Assembly: GCF_900104085.1 (NCBI RefSeq)
Contig: NZ_FNLD01000001.1
Location: 1-64,000, forward strand
Direction: 5' to 3'
From: Pseudoxanthomonas sp. CF125
GTDB taxonomy: Bacteria > Pseudomonadota > Gammaproteobacteria > Xanthomonadales > Xanthomonadaceae
DNA length: 64,000 nucleotides
Positions 53,641 through 62,779 of the stretch are shown piece by piece. A program made the position numbers and the translations under genes. The notes under the pieces were generated by a model. It saw only the letters and a list, made by a program, of their open reading frames with translations, did no database searches and was not told the origin of the DNA. Within the stretch, counting starts at the first letter, position 1. Every line of letters begins with the position of its first letter.

Positions 53641-54108
53641 TCAGTTGCCGGACACCAGGTAAGCGGTGCCGGCGCTCACGTCCAGTTTTCCGGTCAGCGT
53701 CAGCAGTTCGGCCAGGTCCTGTGTCGATGGGGCATCGATCCAGATCTGGGCGTACTGGCCTTTGCCCAGTTCCACGACGGTGATGCGCCGCGAAGCGAGA
53801 TAGGTTTCATCGCGTCCAGCGATGTCGGGCAGGTACCAGTGCAGGGACTCGCCGGAGAATACGCCCGACTCAACGCGACGCGACTTGCTCAGGCGCAGGT
53901 CCGGGTCGCGCGAGGTCAGCAGCAGGTTGATCGACTTGCTGCCGTCTTCATTGCGTGCCTTGCAGGCGAGGAAACCGGTGTTGACCCGCTCCTCCCATTG
54001 CAGGCCGGAGCTTGCCGGAAGCGGCGGACAACGAGAACTCGCCTGTTGCGCCAGGGCTACGCCCGGCAGCATCAGCAATACCAAAAAAAACAGATAAGCA
54101 GATTTCAT
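53641..54108 (-). CDS. Secreted hypothetical protein
   Basis: 155 residues. The signal peptide MKSAYLFFLVLLMLPGVALA is followed by a mature domain with two Cys (SSRCPPLP, FLACKARNEDGS), a basic stretch (SKSRRVESGVFSGESLHWYL) and a beta-rich C-terminus. I know no family. ATG 54108 has GGGGAAACTAGTC upstream; residues before it in the open frame are non-coding. Probably periplasmic. Confidence 0.78.
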   Translation of the reverse strand: MKSAYLFFLVLLMLPGVALAQQASSRCPPLPASSGLQWEERVNTGFLACKARNEDGSKSINLLLTSRDPDLRLSKSRRVESGVFSGESLHWYLPDIAGRDETYLASRRITVVELGKGQYAQIWIDAPSTQDLAELLTLTGKLDVSAGTAYLVSGN

Positions 54109-54290
54109 GACTAGTTTCCCCTGGAAGGGCCGTAGCGGCATACGAATAATGGATTCACTGTCCTGGGCCCACGGCAGTCTTGCCGGGATGGACCCGGCCT
54201 GCGATGGTCATGCTCCTGTCCGATGGCGCTCCCCGCCACCGGACTTCGACAGTAGCCCAGGTTTTTGCGACAAAATAATGCACGCGTCAC

Positions 54291-54318
54291 AAAAAAGCCG
54301 GGCATTGCCCGGCTTTTT
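54291..54318. terminator. Bidirectional intrinsic terminator downstream of aqpZ
   Basis: AAAAAAGCCGGGC ATT GCCCGGCTTTTT: a 7-bp GC stem flanked by A and T runs. It can terminate on both strands and is 21 bases after the aqpZ stop. Confidence 0.93.
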
Positions 54319-54339
54319 GTCGAACGGAAAGCGGAACCG

Positions 54340-55080
54340 TCAGGAATTGCCGACGATGTTGGGCTCGTCGCGCCCCAGCCAGCCGTACAGCATGCCGCCG
54401 ATCAGCGCGCCCAGGATCGGTGCGACCCAGAACAGCCATAGCTGACTCAGCTGGCCGGAACCGGCGAACACCGCCACGGCGGTCGAGCGCGCCGGGTTCA
54501 CCGAGGTGTTGGTGACCGGGATGCTGATCAGGTGGATCAAGGTCAGCGCCAGACCGATGGCGATGGGCGCGAAGCCGGTGGGCGCGTTCTTGTGGGTCGA
54601 ACCCATGATCACGATCAGGAAGAACGCCGTCAGCACCACTTCGCACAGGAAGGCGGCCGCGACCGTGTAGCCGCCCGGCGACAGCGCGTCGTAACCGTTG
54701 GTGGCGAAGGCGCCCGCAGCGGTCGGGTCGATGGCGAAACCGCCGCCGCCCTTGGCGATCTGCAGCAGGATGAAAGCGGCGGCGATGCCGCCCAGCACCT
54801 GCGCAAGGATGTACGGCACCAGGTCCTTGGCCGGAAAACGGCCGCCGGCCCACAGCCCCAGGCTTACCGCGGGATTGAAGTGGCCGCCCGAAATATGGCC
54901 GAACGCGTAGGCACCGGTCAGCACGGTCAAGCCGAAAGCCAGCGAAACACCGACGAATCCGATCCCCAGCGGATTGCCGTCGCCGCCGAAGTTGGCGGCG
55001 AGCACCGCGCTGCCGCAGCCGCCCAATACCAGCCAGAACGTGCCGAGGAACTCGGCCGCGAGTTTTTTGCCCAGATTCAT
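54340..55080 (-). CDS. aqpZ: Aquaporin Z
   Basis: 246 residues, six membrane segments with both NPA half-helices (HFNPAVSLG near residue 68 and SVNPARST near residue 195). Water-selectivity residues fit AqpZ ([10 protein letters not shown], His and the following Arg in NPAR). The N-terminus [20 protein letters not shown] is typical. Function: passive water flux over the inner membrane. Single gene with a strong terminator. Confidence 0.97.
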   Translation of the reverse strand: MNLGKKLAAEFLGTFWLVLGGCGSAVLAANFGGDGNPLGIGFVGVSLAFGLTVLTGAYAFGHISGGHFNPAVSLGLWAGGRFPAKDLVPYILAQVLGGIAAAFILLQIAKGGGGFAIDPTAAGAFATNGYDALSPGGYTVAAAFLCEVVLTAFFLIVIMGSTHKNAPTGFAPIAIGLALTLIHLISIPVTNTSVNPARSTAVAVFAGSGQLSQLWLFWVAPILGALIGGMLYGWLGRDEPNIVGNS

Positions 55081-55250
55081 GTTGCCCCCTCAGAGTGTCG
55101 ATCCGCCGGTTGGCGGCCCGCGCAAAGTAGCGGAAGCGATGATCGCGTTTGTTTCTTTTCCGTTAGATGCAACGTGTTGCGCCGCAAAAGCTCCGCGGCT
55201 CACATCAATGCCGTCTCCGGTTCCCGAAGACCCAATGCTTTGTAGATGTC

Positions 55251-55333
55251 GTGGGAGCGGCGTCCCGCCGCGAGCTTTTCGCTTCTCTAGTCGATAGTCG
55301 ATTCAAGAGCTCGCGGCGGGACGCCGCTCCCAC
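55251..55333. repeat. Inverted repeat, GTGGGAGCGGCGTCCCGCCG family
   Basis: Perfect arms GTGGGAGCGGCGTCCCGCCG... / ...GCGGGACGCCGCTCCCAC with extended CGAGCT/AGCTCG pairing. It lies between aqpZ and the second pirin gene. The rest of the 55081-55346 gap shows nothing recognisable. Confidence 0.95.
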
Positions 55334-55346
55334 AGCCAGTCGCGTC

Positions 55347-56210
55347 TTACCGTTCCGGCAGCGGAATGAATTCCACTTCGCCTGGGATCTGGCCGAAGCT
55401 TCCATCCAGCCAGTCCTGCTTGGCCTGTTCGATGCGCTCCTTGGAACTGGAAACGAAGTTCCACCACATGTGGCGTGGGGCATCCAGCGGCTCGCCGCCC
55501 AGCAGCATGGCCTTGAGCGGAGTCTTGGCGCGCAGTACCGGGCGCGTGCCTGGATCCAGCACGACCAAGTGCTTGTCGGGAAGATCGGCACCGTCCAATT
55601 GCGCATCGCCCTCCAGAATGTAAAGCGCACGCTCTGCATACAGATCGTCGATCGCCAGCTCGGCGTCGGCGTCCAGGTCGACGGCGACATTGAAAGTGTC
55701 GGCGAACACCCGCACCGGCGATTCCTCGCCGAAGGCGCGTCCGGCGATCACCCGCAGGAAGGCGCCGTTCCTTCGCAATTGGGGCAATGCCGCGGCATTG
55801 TGGTGGTGGAACTCGGGCGCTGTTTCCTCGTCCGCTTTCGGCAAGGCCACCCAGGTCTGCATGCCGTGCACGGCATGGCCGCGCGCGCGCGCGTCGACCG
55901 GCGTGCGTTCGGAATGGGCGATGCCGCGGCCTGCAGTCATCCAGTTGACGTCGCCGGGCAGGATCACCTGTTCCGAGCCCAGCGTGTCCTTGTGGTTGAT
56001 CGCGCCGGCCCACAGGAAAGTCACCGTGGCCAGGCCGATATGCGGGTGCGGGCGCACGTCGATGCCGCGGCCGGGTTCGAAGATTGCCGGCCCCATGTGG
56101 TCGACGAACACGAACGGCCCGACGCCGCGGGCTTGCAGGCTGGGTACGGCGCGGCGTACTTCGAAACCGCCGCCCAGGTCGTGGGTGCGGGGAGTGATGA
56201 TCGTGGTCAT
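55347..56210 (-). CDS. Pirin family protein (second copy)
   Basis: 287 residues, same bicupin family as 52743 but clearly divergent. Visible: VGPFVFVDHMGPAIFEPGRG, VRPHPHIGLATVTFLWAGAI (metal His), GDVNWMTAGRGIAHSERTPV, and the C-terminal domain with WWNFVSSSKERIEQAKQDWL. The SSSKERIEQAK motif marks the YhhW/YhaK-like pirin group. GGAGACACCC precedes the ATG. Confidence 0.93.
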   Translation of the reverse strand: MTTIITPRTHDLGGGFEVRRAVPSLQARGVGPFVFVDHMGPAIFEPGRGIDVRPHPHIGLATVTFLWAGAINHKDTLGSEQVILPGDVNWMTAGRGIAHSERTPVDARARGHAVHGMQTWVALPKADEETAPEFHHHNAAALPQLRRNGAFLRVIAGRAFGEESPVRVFADTFNVAVDLDADAELAIDDLYAERALYILEGDAQLDGADLPDKHLVVLDPGTRPVLRAKTPLKAMLLGGEPLDAPRHMWWNFVSSSKERIEQAKQDWLDGSFGQIPGEVEFIPLPER

Positions 56211-56288
56211 GGGTGTCTCCGGGAATGGCGGCAGGATCGCACAGGAAAGCCGGATGCTTGATTCGACAGCGGGAACGGATCGTTGCGC

Positions 56289-57014
56289 TCAAAAGAGACT
56301 GCCGTTATCCAGCGGGCCCGCGCTATCTGGCGGCAGCTCGCCGCGCCGGGATGCGATGCGGTCGGCCAGGCGGGTCGGTTCCGGCAGGCGGTAGCCCCGC
56401 AGCGTGCGTACGACCCATTCCACCGCGGTATCCATGGAAATCCGGTGGCCGGGCGAGACTATCAGCGGATTGCAGCGTGGTTTGCTGCGCAACGCCCAGC
56501 CGATCTGTTCGCCGCGATGCACGAGAGGAGCGCGGTCGCCTAATGCCGGCCCCGGGTCGTCATGGCGGCCCGCCAACACCTTCTTGGCCACACCGAGCGC
56601 CGGCAACCCCGTCGCGACACCGAAGTGCGCAGCGATTCCCAGCCGTCGCGGATGGGCGATGCCCTGGCCATCGACGAAGACCAGATCCGGCATTCGGGTC
56701 AGCATGGCCAGTGCGGCCATCAACGCCGGCAATTCGCGAAAGCTGAGCAGACCCGGCACATACGGCATCGAAGTCTCGACCCGGGCGATATGCGATTCGA
56801 TGGGCTGAAGCATGGCGGCATCGAGTAGTACGACGGCGGCGCGGGTGATCGTGCCTTCTTCCTCGAACCCAACGTCGAAGCCCGCCAGTACCCGAGGGTC
56901 GGCGAAATCGTCGCGCAGCGAAACGCGCTCAGTCAGTTCCGATTGCAGCGTGCGCGCCGCGGCGATGCTGCCGTCCCAGTCGCCGAAGACGCCGGTTTCC
57001 TGAGTGGTATCCAT
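56289..57014 (-). CDS. nfi: Endonuclease V
   Basis: 241 residues. It nicks DNA near deoxyinosine and other deaminated bases. Catalytic acids by position: Asp47 in LAGFDVGF, Glu94 in [10 protein letters not shown], Asp115 in [14 protein letters not shown]; also GVAKKVLAG and [11 protein letters not shown]. All family motifs are present. Confidence 0.95.
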   Translation of the reverse strand: MDTTQETGVFGDWDGSIAAARTLQSELTERVSLRDDFADPRVLAGFDVGFEEEGTITRAAVVLLDAAMLQPIESHIARVETSMPYVPGLLSFRELPALMAALAMLTRMPDLVFVDGQGIAHPRRLGIAAHFGVATGLPALGVAKKVLAGRHDDPGPALGDRAPLVHRGEQIGWALRSKPRCNPLIVSPGHRISMDTAVEWVVRTLRGYRLPEPTRLADRIASRRGELPPDSAGPLDNGSLF

Positions 57015-57068
57015 GCGTCAAGGTTAACGCGGATCTGTTTGGACCGCGTGCAGGCGGCTTTGCGCCCG

Positions 57069-57563
57069 TCAGTAGGTTTCCTGCGACAAAGCGGTTTTGC
57101 CGTCGGTGCCGATGCGTATCCGGTAGAGGCGATCGAATTCGTCGTCGCCCATCGCTGCGACCTGCCGCCCGGACAGCGCGCCGACTATGTCGGGCACGGT
57201 ATTGCTGTGGCCAACCACCAAGACTGTGCCGATCTTGTGCAGCGTGCGCAACCGCTCGGCGAACTGGGGCGCGGGCATTTGCGCATCGTAAGTGGTGACG
57301 CGCAGGAAATGATTCTCGGCGACAGGCTGTGCGGTCTGATAAGTGCGGCGGTAGGCGGTGGCGTAGGCGGCGTTGACCGTCGTGTCGTTCAGCAGAGTCG
57401 CCAGGCGCTGCGCGCGCGCCCGGCCGATCGGGCTGAGTGAGGGGTCGCGCGGGTCGTCGGCGCTTTTTTCCGCGTGCCGAACCACCACGAAAGTGACCGT
57501 ATCGGCATCGCGCACCGGGACGGTGGAACAGGAAGCCAGGGCCAGCGCCGTGCCCGCGAGCAT
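57069..57563 (-). CDS. SixA-like histidine phosphatase, probable lipoprotein
   Basis: About 164 residues from ATG 57563. Histidine phosphatase superfamily: VVVRHAEKSADDPRDPSLSP (RHA nucleophile motif), SPIGRARAQRLATLL, TAYRRTYQTAQPVAENH and VLVVGHSNTVPDIVGAL (second His). Residues ALALASC just after the start form a lipobox. From this ATG the signal lacks basic residues; the preceding in-frame codons read LRRAWAGA from a CTG that overlaps the TGA of the upstream gene, so translation may start there. The substrate is unknown. Confidence 0.8.
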   Translation of the reverse strand: MLAGTALALASCSTVPVRDADTVTFVVVRHAEKSADDPRDPSLSPIGRARAQRLATLLNDTTVNAAYATAYRRTYQTAQPVAENHFLRVTTYDAQMPAPQFAERLRTLHKIGTVLVVGHSNTVPDIVGALSGRQVAAMGDDEFDRLYRIRIGTDGKTALSQETY

Positions 57564-57583
57564 GGCCCCGGCCCAGGCACGCC

Positions 57584-57916
57584 TCAGTTTTTGGGGAAAC
57601 GTTTCAAGCCTGTCTCGCCTTCCCCCGTGGTTTCGGCATCGGTCTTGATCCCGTTCTCGAAGCCGCCGCCCGTTCCCGAATACAACAGCCATACCGGTTT
57701 CTCGTTGCGCAGCAGATCGAGCGCGTTGTGGAAGTCGTCCAGATGGTAGTGCAGCGAGGGATTGGTCGCATCCGGTCCGTCGGCCGGCAACGCCTGGCCA
57801 TTGGGGTGAAACACCAGTTGGCCGATATAGGCGCCGCCATGCTTGAGCCAGATCCGCGGAGCGAACTGGTTGGCGGCATACATCACTTCGTAACTCTCTA
57901 TCCTGGTCAGTGCCAC
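57584..57916 (-). CDS. Hypothetical 110-residue protein
   Basis: 110 residues from GTG 57916, chosen because AAGGAG lies 7 bases upstream (an in-frame TTG two codons earlier is too close to it). Soluble; PRIWLKHGGAYIGQLVFHPN, LHYHLDDFHNALDLLRNEK and VWLLYSGTGGGFENGI. No family recognised. It ends 20 bases before the ATG of the histidine phosphatase gene, so the two probably form a unit. Confidence 0.75.
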   Translation of the reverse strand: MALTRIESYEVMYAANQFAPRIWLKHGGAYIGQLVFHPNGQALPADGPDATNPSLHYHLDDFHNALDLLRNEKPVWLLYSGTGGGFENGIKTDAETTGEGETGLKRFPKN

Positions 57917-58010
57917 GTGCAATCTCCTTCAATGGAAATCCCCTGCAGGAGTAAACAGCGTAGAAAGCATCGCCAACCGGTCATCGCCGCTGCATCGGAT
58001 CGTGACGGCG

Positions 58011-58451
58011 CTATTTGCTTTCGACCACTTTTCCGCCTTTCCACAAGTAGCGATAAGTCTTGTCCAGAGTGGGGCAGCAGCGCGGATCGTTGGGCGCGGG
58101 CATCTTCGATTTCACCACCACCATGCCCTTGTCGATGGCGATACTCTGTACGTCGCCCCATAGTTCGCCGGTTCCGACGTGCGCATAGCCCTTGCCGCGG
58201 TCCACGAAGACGTCGAGCCGATAGGACCAGTAAGTGGGGCCCAGCAATGCGGTCTGGACCACGATTTCGGGCTTGCCGTCGCCATCCAGATCGCCGATGA
58301 CCGTCTTGATCGCGTCGTAGCTGACCTCGGCCGGCGGCAACGAGGCCAGGTAATTGGCGGCGATCTTTTCCGCCTCCGCCTGGGTGATCGCATAGGCCTG
58401 CGGCGAAGCAAGGAGCATGAGAACCGGGAACGCTGCAAGGAATTTACGCAT
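58011..58451 (-). CDS. Secreted hypothetical protein with an FG-GAP-like segment
   Basis: 146 residues. The signal peptide MRKFLAAFPVLMLLASPQAYA is followed by an FG-GAP-type calcium-loop segment (VIGDLDGDGKPEIVVQTALL), then VFVDRGKGYAHVGTGELWGD and a C-terminal DPRCCPTLDKTYRYLWKGGK with an adjacent Cys pair. Function unknown; likely periplasmic. GGAGG six bases before ATG 58451 fixes the start. Confidence 0.8.
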   Translation of the reverse strand: MRKFLAAFPVLMLLASPQAYAITQAEAEKIAANYLASLPPAEVSYDAIKTVIGDLDGDGKPEIVVQTALLGPTYWSYRLDVFVDRGKGYAHVGTGELWGDVQSIAIDKGMVVVKSKMPAPNDPRCCPTLDKTYRYLWKGGKVVESK

Positions 58452-58561
58452 GATTGCCTCCGTCGGTGGTGGTCTCCCGGCCGCCGGCTGGCGACAGTGG
58501 GCCATTCACTACCAACGCGCCCGCAAGCTGGCAACGGACAGGCTCAAATGGGTCGCGCTGT

Positions 58562-58765
58562 TCAGAAGCGGACGAAGAACGGCAGCGCGATCAATCCGGC
58601 GCCGATAACCACCATCAGCCATATGCTGGAAACGAAATACGGGAAGACCATCAGCCCCACTCCGCACAGCGCCGGCAGCAATGCCTTCTGGTTCTTCCCG
58701 TAAATGAAATAGCCCAGCCCCACCGAACCGAACAGCAAACCCCACAGCAGCGATGCGGTGTCCAC
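58562..58765 (-). CDS. Small membrane protein, 67 residues
   Basis: GTG start at 58765 with AAGGAG six bases upstream. Two to three hydrophobic segments (LLWGLLFGSVGLGYFIYG, LPALCGVGLMVFPYFV, IWLMVVIGAGLIALPFFV) with the connecting GKNQKA. No family assigned with confidence; similar small membrane proteins are common in proteobacteria. The longer in-frame reading upstream runs into a repeat and is not coding. Confidence 0.8.
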   Translation of the reverse strand: MDTASLLWGLLFGSVGLGYFIYGKNQKALLPALCGVGLMVFPYFVSSIWLMVVIGAGLIALPFFVRF

Positions 58766-58828
58766 GACTGTCTCCTTCCCGGTTTCGGCGGGGATCATTA
58801 GAGCAGACAAAGGACAAAGTGCGTGACC

Positions 58829-58903
58829 GTAGGTCGGGGCTACGCCCCCGACGTGCGCAGTGTCTGACATCTCCTGCACGTCGGGGGCGTAGCCCCGACC
58901 TAC
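58829..58903. repeat. Inverted repeat, GTAGGTCGGGGCTACGCCCC family
   Basis: GTAGGTCGGGGCTACGCCCC... paired with ...GGGGCGTAGCCCCGACCTAC, same family as 15948. It lies between mfd and the small membrane protein gene. Confidence 0.95.
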
Positions 58904-58922
58904 AGGCTAGTTCAGAGACTCC

Positions 58923-61900
58923 CTAGGATTTGGCCAGCGCCGCAAGCAGTCCGCGTGCGGCATTGAAACGGTCCGCAGCCTCCGGCAACGGAAGTTTGAT
59001 GCGCAGCTTGTCCGGCCCGTCCATGGAATACAGCTTGGGCTGTTTCTGGATCATCTGGATCACCGACATCGGGTCGATATTGGGCTGCGCCTCGAACACG
59101 ATGCGTCCGCCGTTCTCGCCCAGGTCCAGTTTACGGATGCCCATGGCGGTGGCCGCGAGTTTGAGTTCGGCGATGGCGAACAGATGCTTGGCCGCATCCG
59201 GCAGCAGGCCGAAGCGGTCGATCATCTCCACCTGCAGGTCGCGCAGTTCGTCGGCATCGGTCGCGCTGCTCACGCGCTTGTACAGCGTCAAACGGGTGTG
59301 AACATCGGGCAGATAGTCGTGCGGGATCAGCGAGGGGATATGCAGTTCGACTTCGGCGCCGTGCGCGGTGCCGGCGTCCAGGTCGGGCAGCTTGCCCAGG
59401 CGGATCGAACGCACCGCGCGCTCCAGAAGTTCGGTGTACAGACTGAAGCCGATCTCGGCCATCTGCCCGCTCTGGTCTTCGCCCAGCAGCTCGCCGGCGC
59501 CGCGGATTTCCAGGTCGTGCGTGGCCAGGGTGAAGCCGGCACCCAGTTCGTCCATGGCCGCGATCGCTTCCAGGCGGCGTTGCGCGTCGCCGGTCATCGC
59601 GCGCTTGTCCGGCACCACCAGATAGGCATAGGCGCGGTGGTGCGAACGGCCAACGCGGCCGCGCAACTGATGCAGCTGGGCCAGACCGAAGCGGTCGGCG
59701 CGGTTGATGATGATCGTATTGGCGTTGGGAATGTCGATGCCCGATTCGATGATCGTCGTGCACAGCAGTACATTGAAGCGCTGTTTCTGGAAATCCAGCA
59801 TCACCTGTTCCAGCTCGCGTTCCGGCATTTGGCCGTGGGCCACGCCAATGCGCGCCTCGGGCACCAGCTCGGACAGATCACGCTGCATGCGGCCGATGCT
59901 TTCCACGTCGTTGTGCAGGAAGTAAAGCTGGCCGCCGCGCGCCAGCTCGCGCTGGAAGGCTTCGCGTAGCAGCGGCGCATCCCAGGGCGTGATGAAAGTC
60001 TGCACCGCCAGACGATTGGGCGGCGGAGTGGCGATGATGGACAGATCGCGCAGGCCGGCCATGGCCATGTTCAAGGTGCGCGGGATCGGCGTCGCAGTGA
60101 GGGTCAGCAGGTGCACGTTGGCGCGCAGCGCTTTCAGCGCTTCCTTCTGGCGCACGCCGAAGCGCTGTTCTTCATCGACGATCACCAGGCCCAGATCCTT
60201 GAACTTCACATCGGGCTGCAGCAGACGATGCGTGCCTACGATTACGTCCAGGGTGCCTTCGGTGACCTTGCGCAGTTCTTCCTTGATTTCCTTGGAGCTC
60301 TTGAAGCGCGACAGCACTTCCACCTTCAACGGCCAGTCGGCGAAGCGGTCGCGGAAGTTGCGGTAGTGCTGTTCGGCCAGCAGCGTGGTTGGCACCAGCA
60401 CCGCGACCTGTTTGCCGGCGCTGGCGGCGGCGAAAGCGGCGCGTACGGCGACCTCGGTCTTGCCGAAGCCCACATCGCCGCAGACCACGCGGTCCATCGG
60501 CTGCGAGCTGGCCAGGTCGCGGATCACCGCTTCGATGGCGTGGTGCTGGTCGGGGGTTTCCTCGAACGGGAAACCGGCCGCGAAGGGTTCGTACATGGCG
60601 CGGTCCAGATGCAGCGCCAGGCCTGCGCGCGCTTGCCGGCGGGCCTGGATTTCCAGCAGTTCGGCGGCGACGTCGCGCACCTTTTCCGCGGCTTTGCGCT
60701 TGGCCTTGGTCCAGGCTTCGCCGCCCAGCGAATGCAGCGGCGCGGTTTCCACCGAGGCGCCCGAATAGCGGCTGATCAGATGCAGCTGCGCGACCGGCAC
60801 GTACAGGCGGTCGCCCTTGGCGTATTCGATCTCCAGGTATTCGCCGGGCGTGCCGCCGGCTTCCAGTACCACCAGGCCGCGGTAACGGCCGACGCCATGG
60901 TCTTCGTGGACGATGGGCGCGCCTTCGCTGAGTTCGCCCAGGTCGCGGATGATCGCTTCGGGTTCGCGGCCGGTGCGGCGGCGACGGTGCGGTTGGGTGG
61001 CGCGTTCGGGGAACAGCTGGCGTTCGGTGAGCACCGCGATCTGCGGGTGGTCGAGGGCGAAGCCGTCTTCGAGCGGGGCAACCGCTATTGCGAAGCGCGG
61101 TCCCGCGCTCTCAAGCCCCGAGATATCAAACAGGTCGTCATGACCAGCCGTTCGGCTGTTGAGAGCCCCGCGAAGGCGGGAACCCAGTGACTTTGCTTCG
61201 GCTTTTGTTTTTCCTTCAACACCCAAAGCGGAAGTCGCTGGGTCCCCGCCTTCGCGGGGATGACGATCTGAGAGGAAATCGGTAAAGCTAGCGACGACCT
61301 GTGGCATCAGACCGGCTGCCTGCATCACCTCCGTCAGCGCCTCGCGACGCCCGGGCGAATCGGCGGCCACCAGCACGCGGCCGGTATAGCTGGAAAGAAA
61401 CGACTTCACCGCAGCGGCAGGTTCGGCGTCCTTCGCGGCGAGCGGAAGCACCGGCACCGGCTGGTCGCCAAGCGGCTGCGATTCTTCGCGCCGCGGATGG
61501 TCTGGTCCGCACACTTCGATGCGCGCATTACGGTTCAGGCGCTCGCGCAATGCATCGGGTGCGAGATAAAGCTCGTCTGGTGGCACCAGCGGGCGTTCCA
61601 GATCATGGCGCCTCTGCTCGTAACGGTTGCGGGTCTGCGCCCAGAACGCTTCGGTGGCCTCGGTCACGCCTTCGGCGATCAGCGGCAGCGTGGTCGAGTC
61701 CAGATAATCGAACAAGGTCGCGGTCTGTTCGAAGAACAGCGGCAAGTAGTATTCGACCCCTGCCGGCGCGATGCCGGACTTGAGGTCCTGGTACAGCGAA
61801 CTGCGCCGCGTATCCACGTCGAAACGTTCGCGCAACGCGTCCAGCGCGCGCTGCACCGACAGATCGTCCAGCGGTATTTCGCGGCCCGGCAGCATCTTCA

Positions 61901-62567
61901 CCTGCGGAATCTTTTCCAGCGAGCGCTGGCTTTCCGGGTCGAAGGCGCGAATCGAGTCGATGGTGTCGTCCAGCAGCTCGATGCGCAGCGGCGCGTTTGC
62001 GCCCATCGGGAACACGTCGAGCAATCCGCCGCGAATGGCGAAATCGCCCGGGTCCAGCACCTGCGGCACGTTGCGGTAGCTGGCCGCTTCCAGGCGGCGT
62101 TTTTCCTGGTCGAAATCCAGGGTCTGGCCGACTTTCAGGTCGAAGCTGCCGCCGACCACGTAGCGCAACGGCGGCAATCGTTGCATCAGGGTCTGCACCG
62201 GCACCACCACCACGCCGCGCTTGAGGCCGGGCAGGGCATGCAGGGCGGCAAGCCGCTGCGAAATGATGTCCGGGTGCGGACTGAAACGGTCGTAGGCCAG
62301 GGTTTCCCAATCCGGGAACGGGAATACCGGCAGGTCGCCACCTTCGCCCAGCAGGGTGTGCAGGTCCGATTCCAACTGGTGCGCGCCATGGGTATCGCGC
62401 GTTACCACCAGCAGGGGACCGGTATGGGCCTCTGCTGCACGGGCCACCATCCAGGCCAGCGCGGTGGGGGAAACGGGCGCGCGCCACCAGGCACGCAATT
62501 GGCCGCTACGGGGCAGCGGCGGGAGGGGGGAACGTGGGGCGCGCGGGGAATTGGGGTCGGTAGGCAT
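58923..62567 (-). CDS. mfd: Mfd, transcription-repair coupling factor
   Basis: 1214 residues from ATG 62567, longer than the usual ~1150. Mfd removes stalled RNA polymerase and recruits UvrA. Order: UvrB-like domains (1-~430), RNA-polymerase-interacting CarD-like domain (~500-570; GAPIVHEDHGVGRYRGLVVL), helicase core (Walker A CGDVGFGKTEVAVRAAF, DEEQ box VDEEQRFGVRQKE, TATPIPRTLNMAM, QLRGRVGRSHHRAYAY) and C-terminal TRCF domain. Residues ~434-478 translate a palindromic repeat inserted in frame. The start follows an alternative ATG 16 codons upstream that gives an atypical N-terminus. Confidence 0.97.
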   Translation of the reverse strand: MPTDPNSPRAPRSPLPPLPRSGQLRAWWRAPVSPTALAWMVARAAEAHTGPLLVVTRDTHGAHQLESDLHTLLGEGGDLPVFPFPDWETLAYDRFSPHPDIISQRLAALHALPGLKRGVVVVPVQTLMQRLPPLRYVVGGSFDLKVGQTLDFDQEKRRLEAASYRNVPQVLDPGDFAIRGGLLDVFPMGANAPLRIELLDDTIDSIRAFDPESQRSLEKIPQVKMLPGREIPLDDLSVQRALDALRERFDVDTRRSSLYQDLKSGIAPAGVEYYLPLFFEQTATLFDYLDSTTLPLIAEGVTEATEAFWAQTRNRYEQRRHDLERPLVPPDELYLAPDALRERLNRNARIEVCGPDHPRREESQPLGDQPVPVLPLAAKDAEPAAAVKSFLSSYTGRVLVAADSPGRREALTEVMQAAGLMPQVVASFTDFLSDRHPREGGDPATSALGVEGKTKAEAKSLGSRLRGALNSRTAGHDDLFDISGLESAGPRFAIAVAPLEDGFALDHPQIAVLTERQLFPERATQPHRRRRTGREPEAIIRDLGELSEGAPIVHEDHGVGRYRGLVVLEAGGTPGEYLEIEYAKGDRLYVPVAQLHLISRYSGASVETAPLHSLGGEAWTKAKRKAAEKVRDVAAELLEIQARRQARAGLALHLDRAMYEPFAAGFPFEETPDQHHAIEAVIRDLASSQPMDRVVCGDVGFGKTEVAVRAAFAAASAGKQVAVLVPTTLLAEQHYRNFRDRFADWPLKVEVLSRFKSSKEIKEELRKVTEGTLDVIVGTHRLLQPDVKFKDLGLVIVDEEQRFGVRQKEALKALRANVHLLTLTATPIPRTLNMAMAGLRDLSIIATPPPNRLAVQTFITPWDAPLLREAFQRELARGGQLYFLHNDVESIGRMQRDLSELVPEARIGVAHGQMPERELEQVMLDFQKQRFNVLLCTTIIESGIDIPNANTIIINRADRFGLAQLHQLRGRVGRSHHRAYAYLVVPDKRAMTGDAQRRLEAIAAMDELGAGFTLATHDLEIRGAGELLGEDQSGQMAEIGFSLYTELLERAVRSIRLGKLPDLDAGTAHGAEVELHIPSLIPHDYLPDVHTRLTLYKRVSSATDADELRDLQVEMIDRFGLLPDAAKHLFAIAELKLAATAMGIRKLDLGENGGRIVFEAQPNIDPMSVIQMIQKQPKLYSMDGPDKLRIKLPLPEAADRFNAARGLLAALAKS
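61135..61267. repeat. Palindromic repeat inside the mfd coding frame
   Basis: CCCCGCGAAGGCGGGAACCC and AGTGACTTT on one side pair with GGGTCCCCGCCTTCGCGGGG on the other. The family is that of 29187-29270. It is translated as about 45 residues with DRHPREGGDPA and SRLRGALNSR, foreign to Mfd, without breaking the frame. Confidence 0.9.
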
Positions 62568-62693
62568 CGGCACACAAAACAGCAGCAGCGCCGGACGCGG
62601 TTGCGTCCAGCGCAAGGAAGGACGCGCAGTTTAGCGTGCCCGGCGTCAGGGCCTGTCGACAGGCATGGGCAGCGGGACGATCCATGCCAATGT

Positions 62694-62758
62694 CCTTGCA
62701 GATCCGAGCAAGCTCGGATCTGCAAGGCAAAGGCAAGAGCAGCCGGGCAAGCCCGGCT
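62694..62758. repeat. Two adjacent hairpins 3' of the methyltransferase gene
   Basis: A perfect 15-bp stem CCTTGCAGATCCGAG CAAG CTCGGATCTGCAAGG (62694-62727) is followed by AGCCGGG CAA GCCCGGCT (62741-62758). It lies between mfd and the methyltransferase and may end the latter's transcript. No T-run. The remaining bases of this gap hold nothing recognised. Confidence 0.85.
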
Positions 62759-62779
62759 CTACAAAGTGCAGTCCGTTCG

